Part shown: in pieces, positions 6,933 through 13,143 of the stretch
How the letters are laid out: the number at the start of each line of letters is the position of its first letter
Position numbering within the stretch: position 1 is the stretch's first letter
DNA from: Candidatus Shapirobacteria bacterium UBA2283
GTDB lineage: Bacteria > Patescibacteriota > Microgenomatia > UBA12405
Assembly: GCA_002345725.1 (NCBI GenBank)
Contig: DDWP01000085.1
Span: 7,435-20,577, forward strand
DNA length: 13,143 bases
Reading direction: 5' to 3'
Program-made: the position numbers and the translations under genes
The notes under the pieces: model-generated
What the model was told of the DNA's origin: nothing
The model's input: the letters and a program-made list of their open reading frames with translations, nothing else
Database searches by the model: none

Positions 6933-8285
6933 ATGTTGAAAATTCGTCAGTTTCTAAAAAAGGTTGATTGGAAAATGGTCGGGGTAATTTTGGTAGCAAT
7001 AATACTGAGGCTGGCATTAACTCCGACAATATTTCATGGAGATATTATTGCTCAGGCTGGCTGGGGAAAATGGATATTTGATAATGGAATAAAAGGATTT
7101 TACGAAAATAATGTATGGATATACGTTTGGCCAAACCAGCCGCCATTGATAAGTTTGCTGTATTCATGGGGGTTTGAGATATATGCCCAGATAAATACAG
7201 GACTAATATTGTTGGGAGATTTTATTGCTAGAAACAGGCTAGGGGCCAGCTACATGCCATGGCTTTATACATTTATAGTCTGGTGGGGCACCGAGATGTT
7301 TTCCGACACGCCTTTTAAAGTTGGGCAGTTAATTTCGATGAAGTTATGGCCAATTGCGGCAGACTTCGTATTGGCATACATTATTTTTGTCATAGTAAAA
7401 AAAGCGACCGATGTAAAAAAAGCCAAATTGGTAACGGTGGTATATTTGCTGTCCCCTTTTGTGTGGTACGAAAGTGGGATGTGGGGACAACATGATCAAT
7501 TGGGGTTGATATTTTTGTTGTTGGCTTTTATGGCAATGGTGTCAGAGAGGTATAGTTTCTGGTCGCCACTATTGATGATGACTAGTATATTACTAAAACC
7601 AACAGCCCTGTTTTTTGGGCCGCTACTTTTCTGGGTGGGAATGAAAAACAAGACAGTGTTTTTGAAAATGATGGCGGGGTCAGTACTGGCATTAGCTGAG
7701 TATTATTGGATAACAAGAATATTTTCAGATTACAGCTTCGTAAGCTTTAGCGTAAGTTTGAAGAATCAGATGTTTGTGAAGGGAGAGATAATGACTTGGG
7801 CAAATACATTCAATTTATGGCGGGTGATTACTGGATACATTACTGATTATAAAAATATATTCCTAGGATTAACTCTAAAAACTTGGGGGTACGTAATGTT
7901 TGTACCGATATATTTGTTGGGTCTAAAAATTAGCCAAAAGAGAGATTGGTGGAGTGTGCTAAAGGCCATGTTTGTGGTTGGTTTTGGAGGGTGGATGACG
8001 ATGGTGACAATGCATGATAGATATCTATTTCCGGCGGTGGTGCTGGGATTAATATTGTCTAGCAAAGAAACAAGACTGTGGAAATACTGGGTGGTGATGA
8101 GTGTTATCTTTTGGATAAATATGTACAACGGCTGGTGGACACCGAAGTTTATGGATTGGCTGAGATATATTTTGACTTTTGATAACGAAATGGACGGAAT
8201 GGTGCCAAAAATATTGTCGATGGTGAATGTGTGGCTGATGGTGAGGATGTTTGGGATTGTGAGGAAAGATAAAAAGTCATTATAG
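6933..8285 (+). CDS. GT-C-fold membrane glycosyltransferase (mannosyltransferase-like)
   Basis: This polytopic protein has about 450 residues and roughly ten or more membrane segments beginning near residue 15. Motifs are numbered from the ATG at 6933. An acidic motif FHGD (34-37) lies in the first extracytoplasmic loop, which is the expected place for the catalytic Asp of GT-C enzymes. WGQHDQLGLIF (184-194) and MHDRYLFP (360-367) are hallmarks of GPI-mannosyltransferase/DUF2029-like and GT39-related families. Such enzymes use a lipid-phosphate sugar to glycosylate lipids or proteins outside the membrane. The donor and acceptor are unknown. An in-frame TTG at 6930 is possible, but the ATG fits the TATAAG box. 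The gene converges on the HTH-Nudix gene, with a 6-bp overlap of stop codons. Confidence 0.8.
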   Translation: MLKIRQFLKKVDWKMVGVILVAIILRLALTPTIFHGDIIAQAGWGKWIFDNGIKGFYENNVWIYVWPNQPPLISLLYSWGFEIYAQINTGLILLGDFIARNRLGASYMPWLYTFIVWWGTEMFSDTPFKVGQLISMKLWPIAADFVLAYIIFVIVKKATDVKKAKLVTVVYLLSPFVWYESGMWGQHDQLGLIFLLLAFMAMVSERYSFWSPLLMMTSILLKPTALFFGPLLFWVGMKNKTVFLKMMAGSVLALAEYYWITRIFSDYSFVSFSVSLKNQMFVKGEIMTWANTFNLWRVITGYITDYKNIFLGLTLKTWGYVMFVPIYLLGLKISQKRDWWSVLKAMFVVGFGGWMTMVTMHDRYLFPAVVLGLILSSKETRLWKYWVVMSVIFWINMYNGWWTPKFMDWLRYILTFDNEMDGMVPKILSMVNVWLMVRMFGIVRKDKKSL

Positions 8286-8951
8286 CTTGTAATCGGAGAT
8301 AAACTCATAGCTTTCGTAGGGTTTGGGATGATTTAGGATACAAAGGTCGAGCTCAGGCCAGCGACGAGGTAGGGATTTTATTTCATCAACAGATAACCAA
8401 GACAAATTAGTTAACAATTTAGTAGATTTTTTCTGAGCATCGGTGAGCACAATTTGAAAGATTGCAAAACCCTCGTCAAACAGGACTTCGTTAGTGCTCG
8501 TTTTAATCATTTTGCTGTGAAGAGAAACAAAATTTAAACTCGAGGGGTCGATATCAATACCAATATTCTTTCTGACAATGCGTGTCATAGCCTCGTCCAT
8601 ACTTTCTCCAAACTGAGGCCAACCGGAAGGTAAATTGAAGAAATTTTCCTTGGCAACAGGGTGACTTTTGATTAAATAATTATCTTGCTCGTCTTTAATA
8701 AGAAGACCAACAAAATATCTTTTATCACCAACATCCGCCAGGGTATCTAACTCATAACTGTAAACCTCTTTAAGACCAGAAGAGTTAATAGAATATAGAT
8801 CTTTATCTTTAATTAAAAAACCATCAGCAATAAGTTTTTTTAAATGAAAGACGATATTGTCTTCATAATCGTAATCGCGAGTTAGAGTGGAATATCGTTG
8901 ATTGTTCTGTTGAGATAGACGCTTCAGAAGAATCTTTTGGACTTGATGCAT
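8280..8951 (-). CDS. HTH-Nudix protein with degenerate Nudix box, probable regulator
   Basis: Of the 223 residues, 1-65 look like a winged helix-turn-helix (QKILLKRLSQQ, then DNIVFHLKKLIADGFLIKDK with a wing-like 'DLYSINSSGLKEV'). Residues about 78-205 form a Nudix fold. The box aligns without gaps to Gx5Ex7REUxEExGU: Gly110, Glu116, Arg124 and Gly131 are kept, but the three glutamates of REUxEE are Ile125, Lys128 and Asn129. Metal-dependent hydrolysis is therefore unlikely. By analogy with NrtR-type regulators, whose Nudix domain senses a nucleotide, this is probably a ligand-responsive transcription factor. The domain order here is the reverse of NrtR. It is divergent from the VOC-HAD operon, with an inverted repeat over its own putative -10 region. 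The ligand is unknown. Confidence 0.8.
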   Translation of the reverse strand: MHQVQKILLKRLSQQNNQRYSTLTRDYDYEDNIVFHLKKLIADGFLIKDKDLYSINSSGLKEVYSYELDTLADVGDKRYFVGLLIKDEQDNYLIKSHPVAKENFFNLPSGWPQFGESMDEAMTRIVRKNIGIDIDPSSLNFVSLHSKMIKTSTNEVLFDEGFAIFQIVLTDAQKKSTKLLTNLSWLSVDEIKSLPRRWPELDLCILNHPKPYESYEFISDYKL

Positions 8952-8956
8952 ATAGT

Positions 8957-8968
8957 GTAGTTTACTAC
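8957..8968. promoter_or_regulatory. Inverted repeat GTAGT-TT-ACTAC, possible operator
   Basis: Two perfect 5-bp arms flank a 2-bp centre in the 53-bp gap between the divergent HTH-Nudix and VOC genes. On the minus strand the repeat contains TAAACT (8964-8959), which is 7 nt from the Nudix ATG and could be its -10. Binding here would block the regulator's own promoter. The role is inferred from position and symmetry. Confidence 0.4.
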
Positions 8969-8992
8969 TCTAGAACTATTTTTAATAAGCGG

Positions 8993-8998
8993 TATATT
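8993..8998 (+). promoter_or_regulatory. -10 element for the VOC-HAD operon
   Basis: GG-TATATT is followed by 6 nt and the ATG at 9005, so the transcript is probably leaderless. No recognisable -35 is present 17 bases upstream. The GG before the hexamer recurs at 3877 and 5244. Confidence 0.5.
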
Positions 8999-9004
8999 AC
9001 CGAT

Positions 9005-9373
9005 ATGTTCAAAAAAATGTTTGCCAACTGTCTACTAGTTAAAGATTTTGAAAAATCATTTGATTTTTACAAAAATAAATTAGAACTAGAAGTGAATGTA
9101 TGTGAGGGAGGTTTTGCTAATTTTAAAATTGAAAATATTGAATTGGCAATTTTGGATAGAAAAAATGTGGTAGAGCTTGGAGTAGAGAAATATTTAAATA
9201 ATGGTGGAAGTGTATTTTTGTGTTTTCAGGTTGAAGATATTGAGAAAACATATAAAAAGTTACTGAGTCATGGAGTTGAGTTTATAACTGCCCCAAAAGT
9301 AACTTCTTGGGGACAAAATGTAGCTTATTTCCTCGATCCAGATAAGAATATCTGGGAGATTTCAAAGATATGA
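9005..9373 (+). CDS. VOC-superfamily (glyoxalase/bleomycin-resistance-like) protein
   Basis: This 122-residue protein is the usual single-protomer size for the vicinal-oxygen-chelate fold of paired beta-alpha-beta-beta-beta modules. 'LLVKDFEKSFDFYKNKLEL' is the typical first helix. 'FLCFQVEDIEKTYKKLLSHGVEF' starts the second module, and YFLDPDKNIWEISKI is the classic ending with a candidate metal-binding Glu. The His usually found on the first strand appears to be replaced (ANCLLV), so the metal site may be altered. Family members include glyoxalases, dioxygenases and antibiotic-binding proteins, and the substrate is not apparent. Its TGA overlaps the ATG of the HAD gene by 4 bp (ATGA), so both are translated from one message, probably under the divergent HTH-Nudix protein. 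Confidence 0.85.
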   Translation: MFKKMFANCLLVKDFEKSFDFYKNKLELEVNVCEGGFANFKIENIELAILDRKNVVELGVEKYLNNGGSVFLCFQVEDIEKTYKKLLSHGVEFITAPKVTSWGQNVAYFLDPDKNIWEISKI

Positions 9374-9999
9374 TCAAAGCAATAGTTTTTGACTATGATG
9401 AGACGCTGACAAGAACTATTGACGGTAAAGCCAGGGCGTACTCGGACTTTGCGATGGCTGAGTATGGAAAAGTACTAACTACAGAAGATGTTAAAAAAGC
9501 CTTTGGAATAAAGTACGAAGAATTTATTAAAGTATTGTTTGGAGATATCGAAACAGTAGAAAAGATTATTGGAAAATATCAAAAATTTAGTGCCAACTAT
9601 CCTCCAATACCGTACGAGGGTGCTATAGAAACAGTTAATAAATTATTTAAAAAATATCTAATAGGAATTGTCTCGGGGATAAGGAGAAAAGATTTAAATA
9701 ACGATCTAGAGCAATTAGGTTTTGACCAAAAAATGTTTTTTCATATTCAGTGTGGAGATGAAACAAAGATATTGAAACCTAATCCGATAGTTTTTGAGCC
9801 GTTAAAGAATAAATTAAAACTGTGTCAAATTAAACCAGAAGAAGTGGTGTACGTTGGAGATAGTCTGGGTGACATGTTGGCGGCAAAAGGTGCTGGATTT
9901 AAATTCATCGGTATAGCTGGGCACACTAGATCGGCAGAAGAGTTCAGAGAAAATGGAGCAGAAATAATTGAATCACTTAGTGAGCTAGAAGAAATTTGA
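9370..9999 (+). CDS. HAD-superfamily hydrolase (phosphoglycolate phosphatase-like)
   Basis: All four HAD motifs are present in 209 residues: DYDET (8-12, nucleophile Asp8 and acid/base Asp10), Ser102 in GIVSG, Lys136 in LKPNP, and VGDSLGD (162-168). The helical cap lies between motifs I and II (about residues 18-85), placing it in subfamily I with phosphoglycolate phosphatase and beta-phosphoglucomutase-like enzymes. It should be a cytoplasmic Mg-dependent phosphatase for a small phosphorylated metabolite. A nucleotide phosphatase or repair role is also possible. The ATG overlaps the stop of the VOC gene. A GGGAG about 11 nt upstream, within the VOC frame, could serve as a weak ribosome-binding site. 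The gene ends in TGA, and that stop lies inside a TTGACT hexamer. Confidence 0.88.
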   Translation: MIKAIVFDYDETLTRTIDGKARAYSDFAMAEYGKVLTTEDVKKAFGIKYEEFIKVLFGDIETVEKIIGKYQKFSANYPPIPYEGAIETVNKLFKKYLIGIVSGIRRKDLNNDLEQLGFDQKMFFHIQCGDETKILKPNPIVFEPLKNKLKLCQIKPEEVVYVGDSLGDMLAAKGAGFKFIGIAGHTRSAEEFRENGAEIIESLSELEEI

Positions 10000-10023
10000 C
10001 TTGATTTGTATTATTTTAATCTA

Positions 10024-10052
10024 TTGTCTTCGGTTTTTATTCGGGTTATTAT
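10024..10052 (+). promoter_or_regulatory. Promoter with paired TTCGG repeats before a small ORF
   Basis: TTGTCT (10024-10029), a 17-base spacer and TATTAT (10047-10052) are followed by 6 nt and an ATG at 10059. Within the spacer, TTCGG occurs at 10029-10033 and 10040-10044, 11 bases apart. This is the same pair and offset as at 4591-4606. Confidence 0.45.
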
Positions 10053-10058
10053 ATGGTT

Positions 10059-10154
10059 ATGAAGACAATATTAATTATGACAGGCATGATACTAGTGGAT
10101 ATGCTCTTGTTCGTCGACATACTGGCAACTGCAGAGGCAGTAGGAATAAGATAG
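10059..10154 (+). CDS. Putative small hydrophobic protein (31 aa)
   Basis: An open frame runs from ATG 10059 to TAG 10152-10154. An in-frame ATG at 10053 would give 33 residues. The product begins MKTILIMTGMILVDMLLFVD and is a single hydrophobic helix with one Lys at the N-terminus and an acidic residue in the middle, ending in a short polar tail. It looks like a small membrane protein or signal-peptide-like segment. It has its own promoter-like sequence with the 6-nt spacing seen at larger genes, and its stop codon overlaps the TAGAAT box before the DUF2207 gene. It could also be a leader peptide for that gene. Short length makes it uncertain. Confidence 0.4.
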   Translation: MKTILIMTGMILVDMLLFVDILATAEAVGIR

Positions 10155-10157
10155 AAT
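10152..10157 (+). promoter_or_regulatory. -10 element for the DUF2207 gene
   Basis: TAGAAT is followed by AAGGTG and the ATG at 10164, a 6-nt gap identical to that at the ABC-F gene. AAGGTG resembles a Shine-Dalgarno but is too close to the ATG to act as one, so a leaderless start is favoured over the in-frame GTG at 10161. Confidence 0.45.
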
Positions 10158-10163
10158 AAGGTG

Positions 10164-12011
10164 ATGAAACGACTGGGGTTGATAATATTACTAGGATTGT
10201 TGTCGGTAAGAGGTGCGTGGGCAGCGGATAAATCGTATTCGATTGATAAAGTAGACATAGGAGCCACAGTAAACATAGATGGGTCCATGTCGGTAGAAGA
10301 GAGGCGAGAATATGATTTTGATGGAAGCTATACTTTTGCTTATCTTTATATAAATCGACAAGGAGAAGGTAGGGAAAAATACAACTTATCAGATTTTAAA
10401 ATTTGTGATGAGATAACTTGTTACAAAAGGGTAAACAGTCAAGATAATGTAGCTAACAATTTCTATATATTGGAGGAACCGAATCGTTATTATGTTAAAT
10501 GGTTTTATAGAGCCAGCAATCAGACAAAGAAATTTAAATTAAGCTACAAAGTTGATAATGCAATAACACTACATAAAGATGTGGCGGAGTTATACTGGAA
10601 ATTTGTAGGTGATGACTGGGAGATTTCACAAAAGGGAGTGTCGGTAAAAGTTAATTTACCTAGCGGGATAAAAGACAATGAAATTCAGGCTTGGGGGCAT
10701 GGACCTTTGACAGGAGTAGTGGCAATACCAACAAAAGAGCTGGTAACTTTTACAACAACAAGTCTAGGCTCGGGGACTTTTTTTGAAGGGAGAATACTAC
10801 TACCAAAAAATGTGTTTAAAAAAGGAGTGGTGGGGAAATTAACGGCAGAAGAGATAAGAGGACAAGAACAAAAATACATTGACGACACAATTCAACAAAT
10901 TAAAAATCGGTCGATGGTGGGTAATGGGCTAGGGTTAATATCTATACTCTTACTGATAGTAGCGACAAAAAAGTTTTTGGGAGAAATAAAGAAATTTTGG
11001 AGATATCAGAAAGATGAAAAGCTGCCAAAAGTAAACTTGTCGGGAAGAATTTGGGAACCACCAAGTGACATCGACCCGGCTCAGATAGAGCAACTGATAT
11101 CGACCAATAAAGAATTAACTCCAAAGGCATTCACGGCAACAATATTGTCGCTAGTTCAAGACAGATTTTATAAACTGACAAGAAGCGATCAAAAAGAAGG
11201 ACTCATCTTCAAAAGATATAACTACTATTTAGAAAAAATTGATAATAAGAAGATTCCGAGTGGAATACAGGAAAAGGTGATGAATTTCTTGGATAAAATG
11301 GATAGTCAGAAAATTAAGCTGGCTGATATGGCAGGATGGTGCCGGTCGCATCAGACAACGAGTTATAATTTTTTTAAGTCGTTAAAAGAGGTGGCTTTTA
11401 AGGAAAATCTTAACGAGGGATATTTTGACAAAGAGGCAAATAAAATAAATAAAAGCTACGGTGGAATAGTACTGGAGGTGTTAATAATAATACTGGTGTT
11501 TGGGATGACGATAGTATCTGCCGAGATGAAGGCAAATCCCCTATTTTTAATGATTCAAGGGTTAGGGATAGTGATGGTTCTGATATTCATCGTGATGATG
11601 GCAGTTATGAAGGTTCATGGAGAAAAAAGAACAGAAAAGGGTCGAGAGGAAACAGCCAAATGGCTAGCCTTTAAAAAGCACATGGAAGAATATAAAAAAA
11701 CTGTAGAATATCCGATTGACTCGATAGTTTTGTGGGAAAAATACTTGGTGTACGGGACAGCCCTAGGCATATCGGCAAAAGCATTGGCAGAATTACCAAT
11801 TAAATTCAGTCAAGCAGATGAAGGGGTCGGAGTGATGTATTGGGGAGGAACGAATTTTAATATTGGGGACTTTTCTTCTTTAAATTCAGCAATTGCTTCG
11901 GTGGCAAGTACAGCGTCGGCGAGCTATGGAGCTTCAGGATCGGGTAGTAGTGGTGGATTTTCTGGTGGAGGTGGAGGAGGAGGCGGTGGTGGCGGTGGTG
12001 GAGCTGGTTGA
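10164..12011 (+). CDS. DUF2207 membrane protein with poly-glycine tail
   Basis: From the ATG at 10164 the protein has 615 residues. A signal peptide (KRLGLIILLGLLSVRGAWA, cleaved before Ala-Asp) exports an N-terminal domain of about 230 residues rich in beta strands, which fits the extracytoplasmic DUF2207 domain. A first membrane helix lies near residues 253-270. A cytoplasmic segment of about 165 residues follows, including 'ELTPKAFTATILSLVQ' and 'GWCRSHQTTSYNFFK'. Two further helices lie at about 434-452 and 461-483. The C-terminus is a Ser/Gly linker and 13 consecutive Gly, a hallmark of this family. Function is unknown, and an envelope role is likely. The preceding -10 box and small ORF suggest independent transcription. 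The last 26 codons are antisense to the acyltransferase gene. Confidence 0.88.
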   Translation: MKRLGLIILLGLLSVRGAWAADKSYSIDKVDIGATVNIDGSMSVEERREYDFDGSYTFAYLYINRQGEGREKYNLSDFKICDEITCYKRVNSQDNVANNFYILEEPNRYYVKWFYRASNQTKKFKLSYKVDNAITLHKDVAELYWKFVGDDWEISQKGVSVKVNLPSGIKDNEIQAWGHGPLTGVVAIPTKELVTFTTTSLGSGTFFEGRILLPKNVFKKGVVGKLTAEEIRGQEQKYIDDTIQQIKNRSMVGNGLGLISILLLIVATKKFLGEIKKFWRYQKDEKLPKVNLSGRIWEPPSDIDPAQIEQLISTNKELTPKAFTATILSLVQDRFYKLTRSDQKEGLIFKRYNYYLEKIDNKKIPSGIQEKVMNFLDKMDSQKIKLADMAGWCRSHQTTSYNFFKSLKEVAFKENLNEGYFDKEANKINKSYGGIVLEVLIIILVFGMTIVSAEMKANPLFLMIQGLGIVMVLIFIVMMAVMKVHGEKRTEKGREETAKWLAFKKHMEEYKKTVEYPIDSIVLWEKYLVYGTALGISAKALAELPIKFSQADEGVGVMYWGGTNFNIGDFSSLNSAIASVASTASASYGASGSGSSGGFSGGGGGGGGGGGGGAG

Positions 12012-13034
12012 GATAAAGTGACGAACATAAGGGATTTTAGACAAGAGCCAAACAGAAGAAAAAGATAATAGAACAGCTAAGATGAAAACAGACAAAAACC
12101 AAGGCCAATAGCTAGTAATGGAAATATTTTTTAAAATTTCCAACCAAAAAGGGTGGATAAGATAAACACCAAAAGTTAAATTAGAAAGTTTCAATAAAAC
12201 ATGAGAGTGTTTTTGTAAAATATTGTTTGATAAGTGAGATAAAAAATAAAAGATTAGCAAAGCGATACCGGCAACAGGTAGGGAAAGATTACTGACGAGA
12301 ATAGTATCTTGATCGTGGGTTTCAAAAATAAAAACTAGTTTACGAGTGACAAAAATAGACAGAAGAAAGATGAAAACAATCAACGAACTAATTATTTTAA
12401 AGTGTTTTATAGTAGGCAAATTACCAACTAAGTACCCAGCAAGATAATAACCAAGATAAGGGATGAACCAGATGAAGATGTTGTTGAGCCGAGGAAAACC
12501 AAGAAAACTATAACTATAATGATAGAAAGCTGAAAGTAATATAAGAATTGGGACAACTATTTTTAAGTTAGTTTTAGAAAGATAATTGGTCAAAAATGGC
12601 GTTAGTAGATAAAGACCGACCATAATATTTAGAAAATAAAGATGAGAAGCTGTGCCAGAAGCAAAAAGTTGGGAGAAGAACTCAACAACTGATCCAGCAC
12701 TAGAATGATGGTTAAAAAGATAATAAAAAATGTTCCAAAAAATTAAGGGAATAGCGAGTTTGTGAAAACGCTTTTTCCAGAAATCTGTAGCATTAGTTTT
12801 GGCAGCAGAACCAATTAATAAATACCCGCTAACCATGACAAAAAGGGGTGTCCCCCAGATAACTAACCAACCAAGAGAAGCGGAAACGATCCAGTTTTTG
12901 TAACCAAGCTGGTCAAGGTCAAAATAACGAAGGGAAACAGTATGAATTAAAATAATAGCCAAGGCAGAAGCTAGGCGGATAAGGTCTAAAGATAGTTGAC
13001 GATCTTGATTCTTGATACTGAAGTATAATAACAA
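11934..13034 (-). CDS. Acyltransferase-3 family membrane O-acyltransferase
   Basis: The protein has about ten membrane helices. The family's first-helix motif LDLIRLASALAIILIHTVS contains the conserved Arg and His. 'WGTPLFVMVSGYLLIG' and 'WKKRFHKLAIPLIFWNIFYYL' are also typical. Such enzymes acetylate or succinylate surface polysaccharides or lipids, which suits the envelope genes nearby. The start is unclear: no ATG lies close to the first motif. The frame stays open to an ATG at 13130, but that extension would be antisense to a secreted-protein gene. TTG codons at 13040 and 13034 are possible, and a TATACT box 5 nt before ATC 13016 hints at an even later start. The last ~26 codons (Ser/Thr-rich) overlap the DUF2207 poly-Gly region. 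The core is sure; both ends are not. Confidence 0.82.
   Translation of the reverse strand: MLLYFSIKNQDRQLSLDLIRLASALAIILIHTVSLRYFDLDQLGYKNWIVSASLGWLVIWGTPLFVMVSGYLLIGSAAKTNATDFWKKRFHKLAIPLIFWNIFYYLFNHHSSAGSVVEFFSQLFASGTASHLYFLNIMVGLYLLTPFLTNYLSKTNLKIVVPILILLSAFYHYSYSFLGFPRLNNIFIWFIPYLGYYLAGYLVGNLPTIKHFKIISSLIVFIFLLSIFVTRKLVFIFETHDQDTILVSNLSLPVAGIALLIFYFLSHLSNNILQKHSHVLLKLSNLTFGVYLIHPFWLEILKNISITSYWPWFLSVFILAVLLSFSSVWLLSKIPYVRHFISTSSTTATTASSSTSTRKSTTTTRS
11964..12002. repeat. GGN codon run encoding 13 Gly
   Basis: Thirteen GGT/GGA/GGC codons form a low-complexity tract at the 3' end of the DUF2207 gene. On the opposite strand the same bases encode the Ser/Thr-rich end of the acyltransferase. 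It is a candidate for slippage and length variation. Confidence 0.8.
13022..13029. promoter_or_regulatory. Overlapping divergent -10 elements (AGTATAAT)
   Basis: Read on the + strand, TATAAT (13024-13029) lies 10 nt before the ATG of the secreted-protein gene. Read on the minus strand, TATACT (13027-13022) lies before the acyltransferase first motif. Six shared base pairs could fire in both directions. No good -35 is seen for either side. Confidence 0.4.
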
Positions 13035-13039
13035 TAACA

Positions 13040-13143
13040 ATGAAAAAGTTAATAATGTTTGTTTTTGGACTGATAGTAATGGGGGCGACGAAAAATGGAG
13101 AGGTCTGGGCCAATGAAAAATATACCACAATAATTAATCCGGT
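13040..13143 (+). CDS. N-terminus of a secreted protein (partial)
   Basis: The frame starts at ATG 13040 and runs off the window after 34 codons. It begins MKKLIMFVFGLIVMGATKNG and continues through VWA-NEKYTTIINP. A positive N-terminus, a hydrophobic core and an Ala-x-Ala-like site (VWA before Asn-Glu) make a signal peptide likely. The mature part begins with a strand-like 'YTTIINP'. Polysaccharide-processing or wall-associated proteins sometimes start this way, but the fragment is too short to name. TATAAT lies 10 nt upstream, giving a very short leader without Shine-Dalgarno. It is divergent from the acyltransferase gene, possibly from a shared promoter. Confidence 0.65.
   Translation, partial: MKKLIMFVFGLIVMGATKNGEVWANEKYTTIINP

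Noticed and set aside
1..13143. Alternative genetic code (TGA read as an amino acid), as in some uncultivated bacteria
   Set aside because: TGA ends the nucleotidyltransferase, VOC, HAD and DUF2207 frames exactly where family length predicts.
1..13143. Archaeal origin suggested by the ADP-forming synthetase
   Set aside because: TATAAT-like boxes about 6 nt before ATG are bacterial -10 elements; an archaeal TATA box would lie near -26. ADP-forming synthetases also occur in bacteria.

Overview
AT-rich bacterial DNA, densely packed, with eleven complete or near-complete genes, two short ORFs and two genes cut by the window edges. TGA ends several clear reading frames, so the standard bacterial code applies. 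Many genes have a bacterial -10-like hexamer 5-7 nt before the ATG, which is a leaderless layout. Archaeal TATA boxes lie much further upstream, so bacteria are favoured despite the archaeal-style ADP-forming acyl-CoA synthetase. Small compact genes, GT-C and acyltransferase-3 membrane enzymes, a DUF2207 protein and scarce Shine-Dalgarno sites would suit an uncultivated fermentative lineage such as Patescibacteria/CPR (Microgenomates-like). That assignment is inference.

Layout. Positions 1-151 hold the tail of a + strand gene that may be DUF6390-like. It overlaps the 3' end of a minus-strand pair: an ADP-forming acyl-CoA synthetase fused to a ferredoxin-NADP reductase-like module (3811-986), followed 2 nt later by an EamA/DMT transporter (983-57). 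From 3.88 kb the + strand carries a nucleotidyltransferase with a helical C-terminus, an orphan Bro-N protein, an ABC-F ATPase, an overlooked 59-residue Cys-rich/Lys-tailed protein and a GT-C glycosyltransferase. A minus-strand HTH-Nudix protein with a degenerate Nudix box is divergent from a VOC-HAD phosphatase operon, and an inverted repeat lies between them. Next come a roughly 31-residue hydrophobic ORF and a DUF2207 membrane protein with a poly-Gly tail. A convergent acyltransferase-3 gene overlaps that tail. A secreted-protein gene runs off the right edge from a divergent promoter.

How the genes may work together. The synthetase could make ATP from acyl-CoA, with the flavin/NAD module fused to it. 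The GT-C enzyme, acyltransferase, DUF2207 and secreted protein suggest envelope work. The HTH-Nudix protein is probably a sensor-regulator of itself and of the VOC-HAD pair. No rRNA, tRNA, CRISPR array or insertion sequence was recognised, and no stretch over 300 bases lacks a gene.
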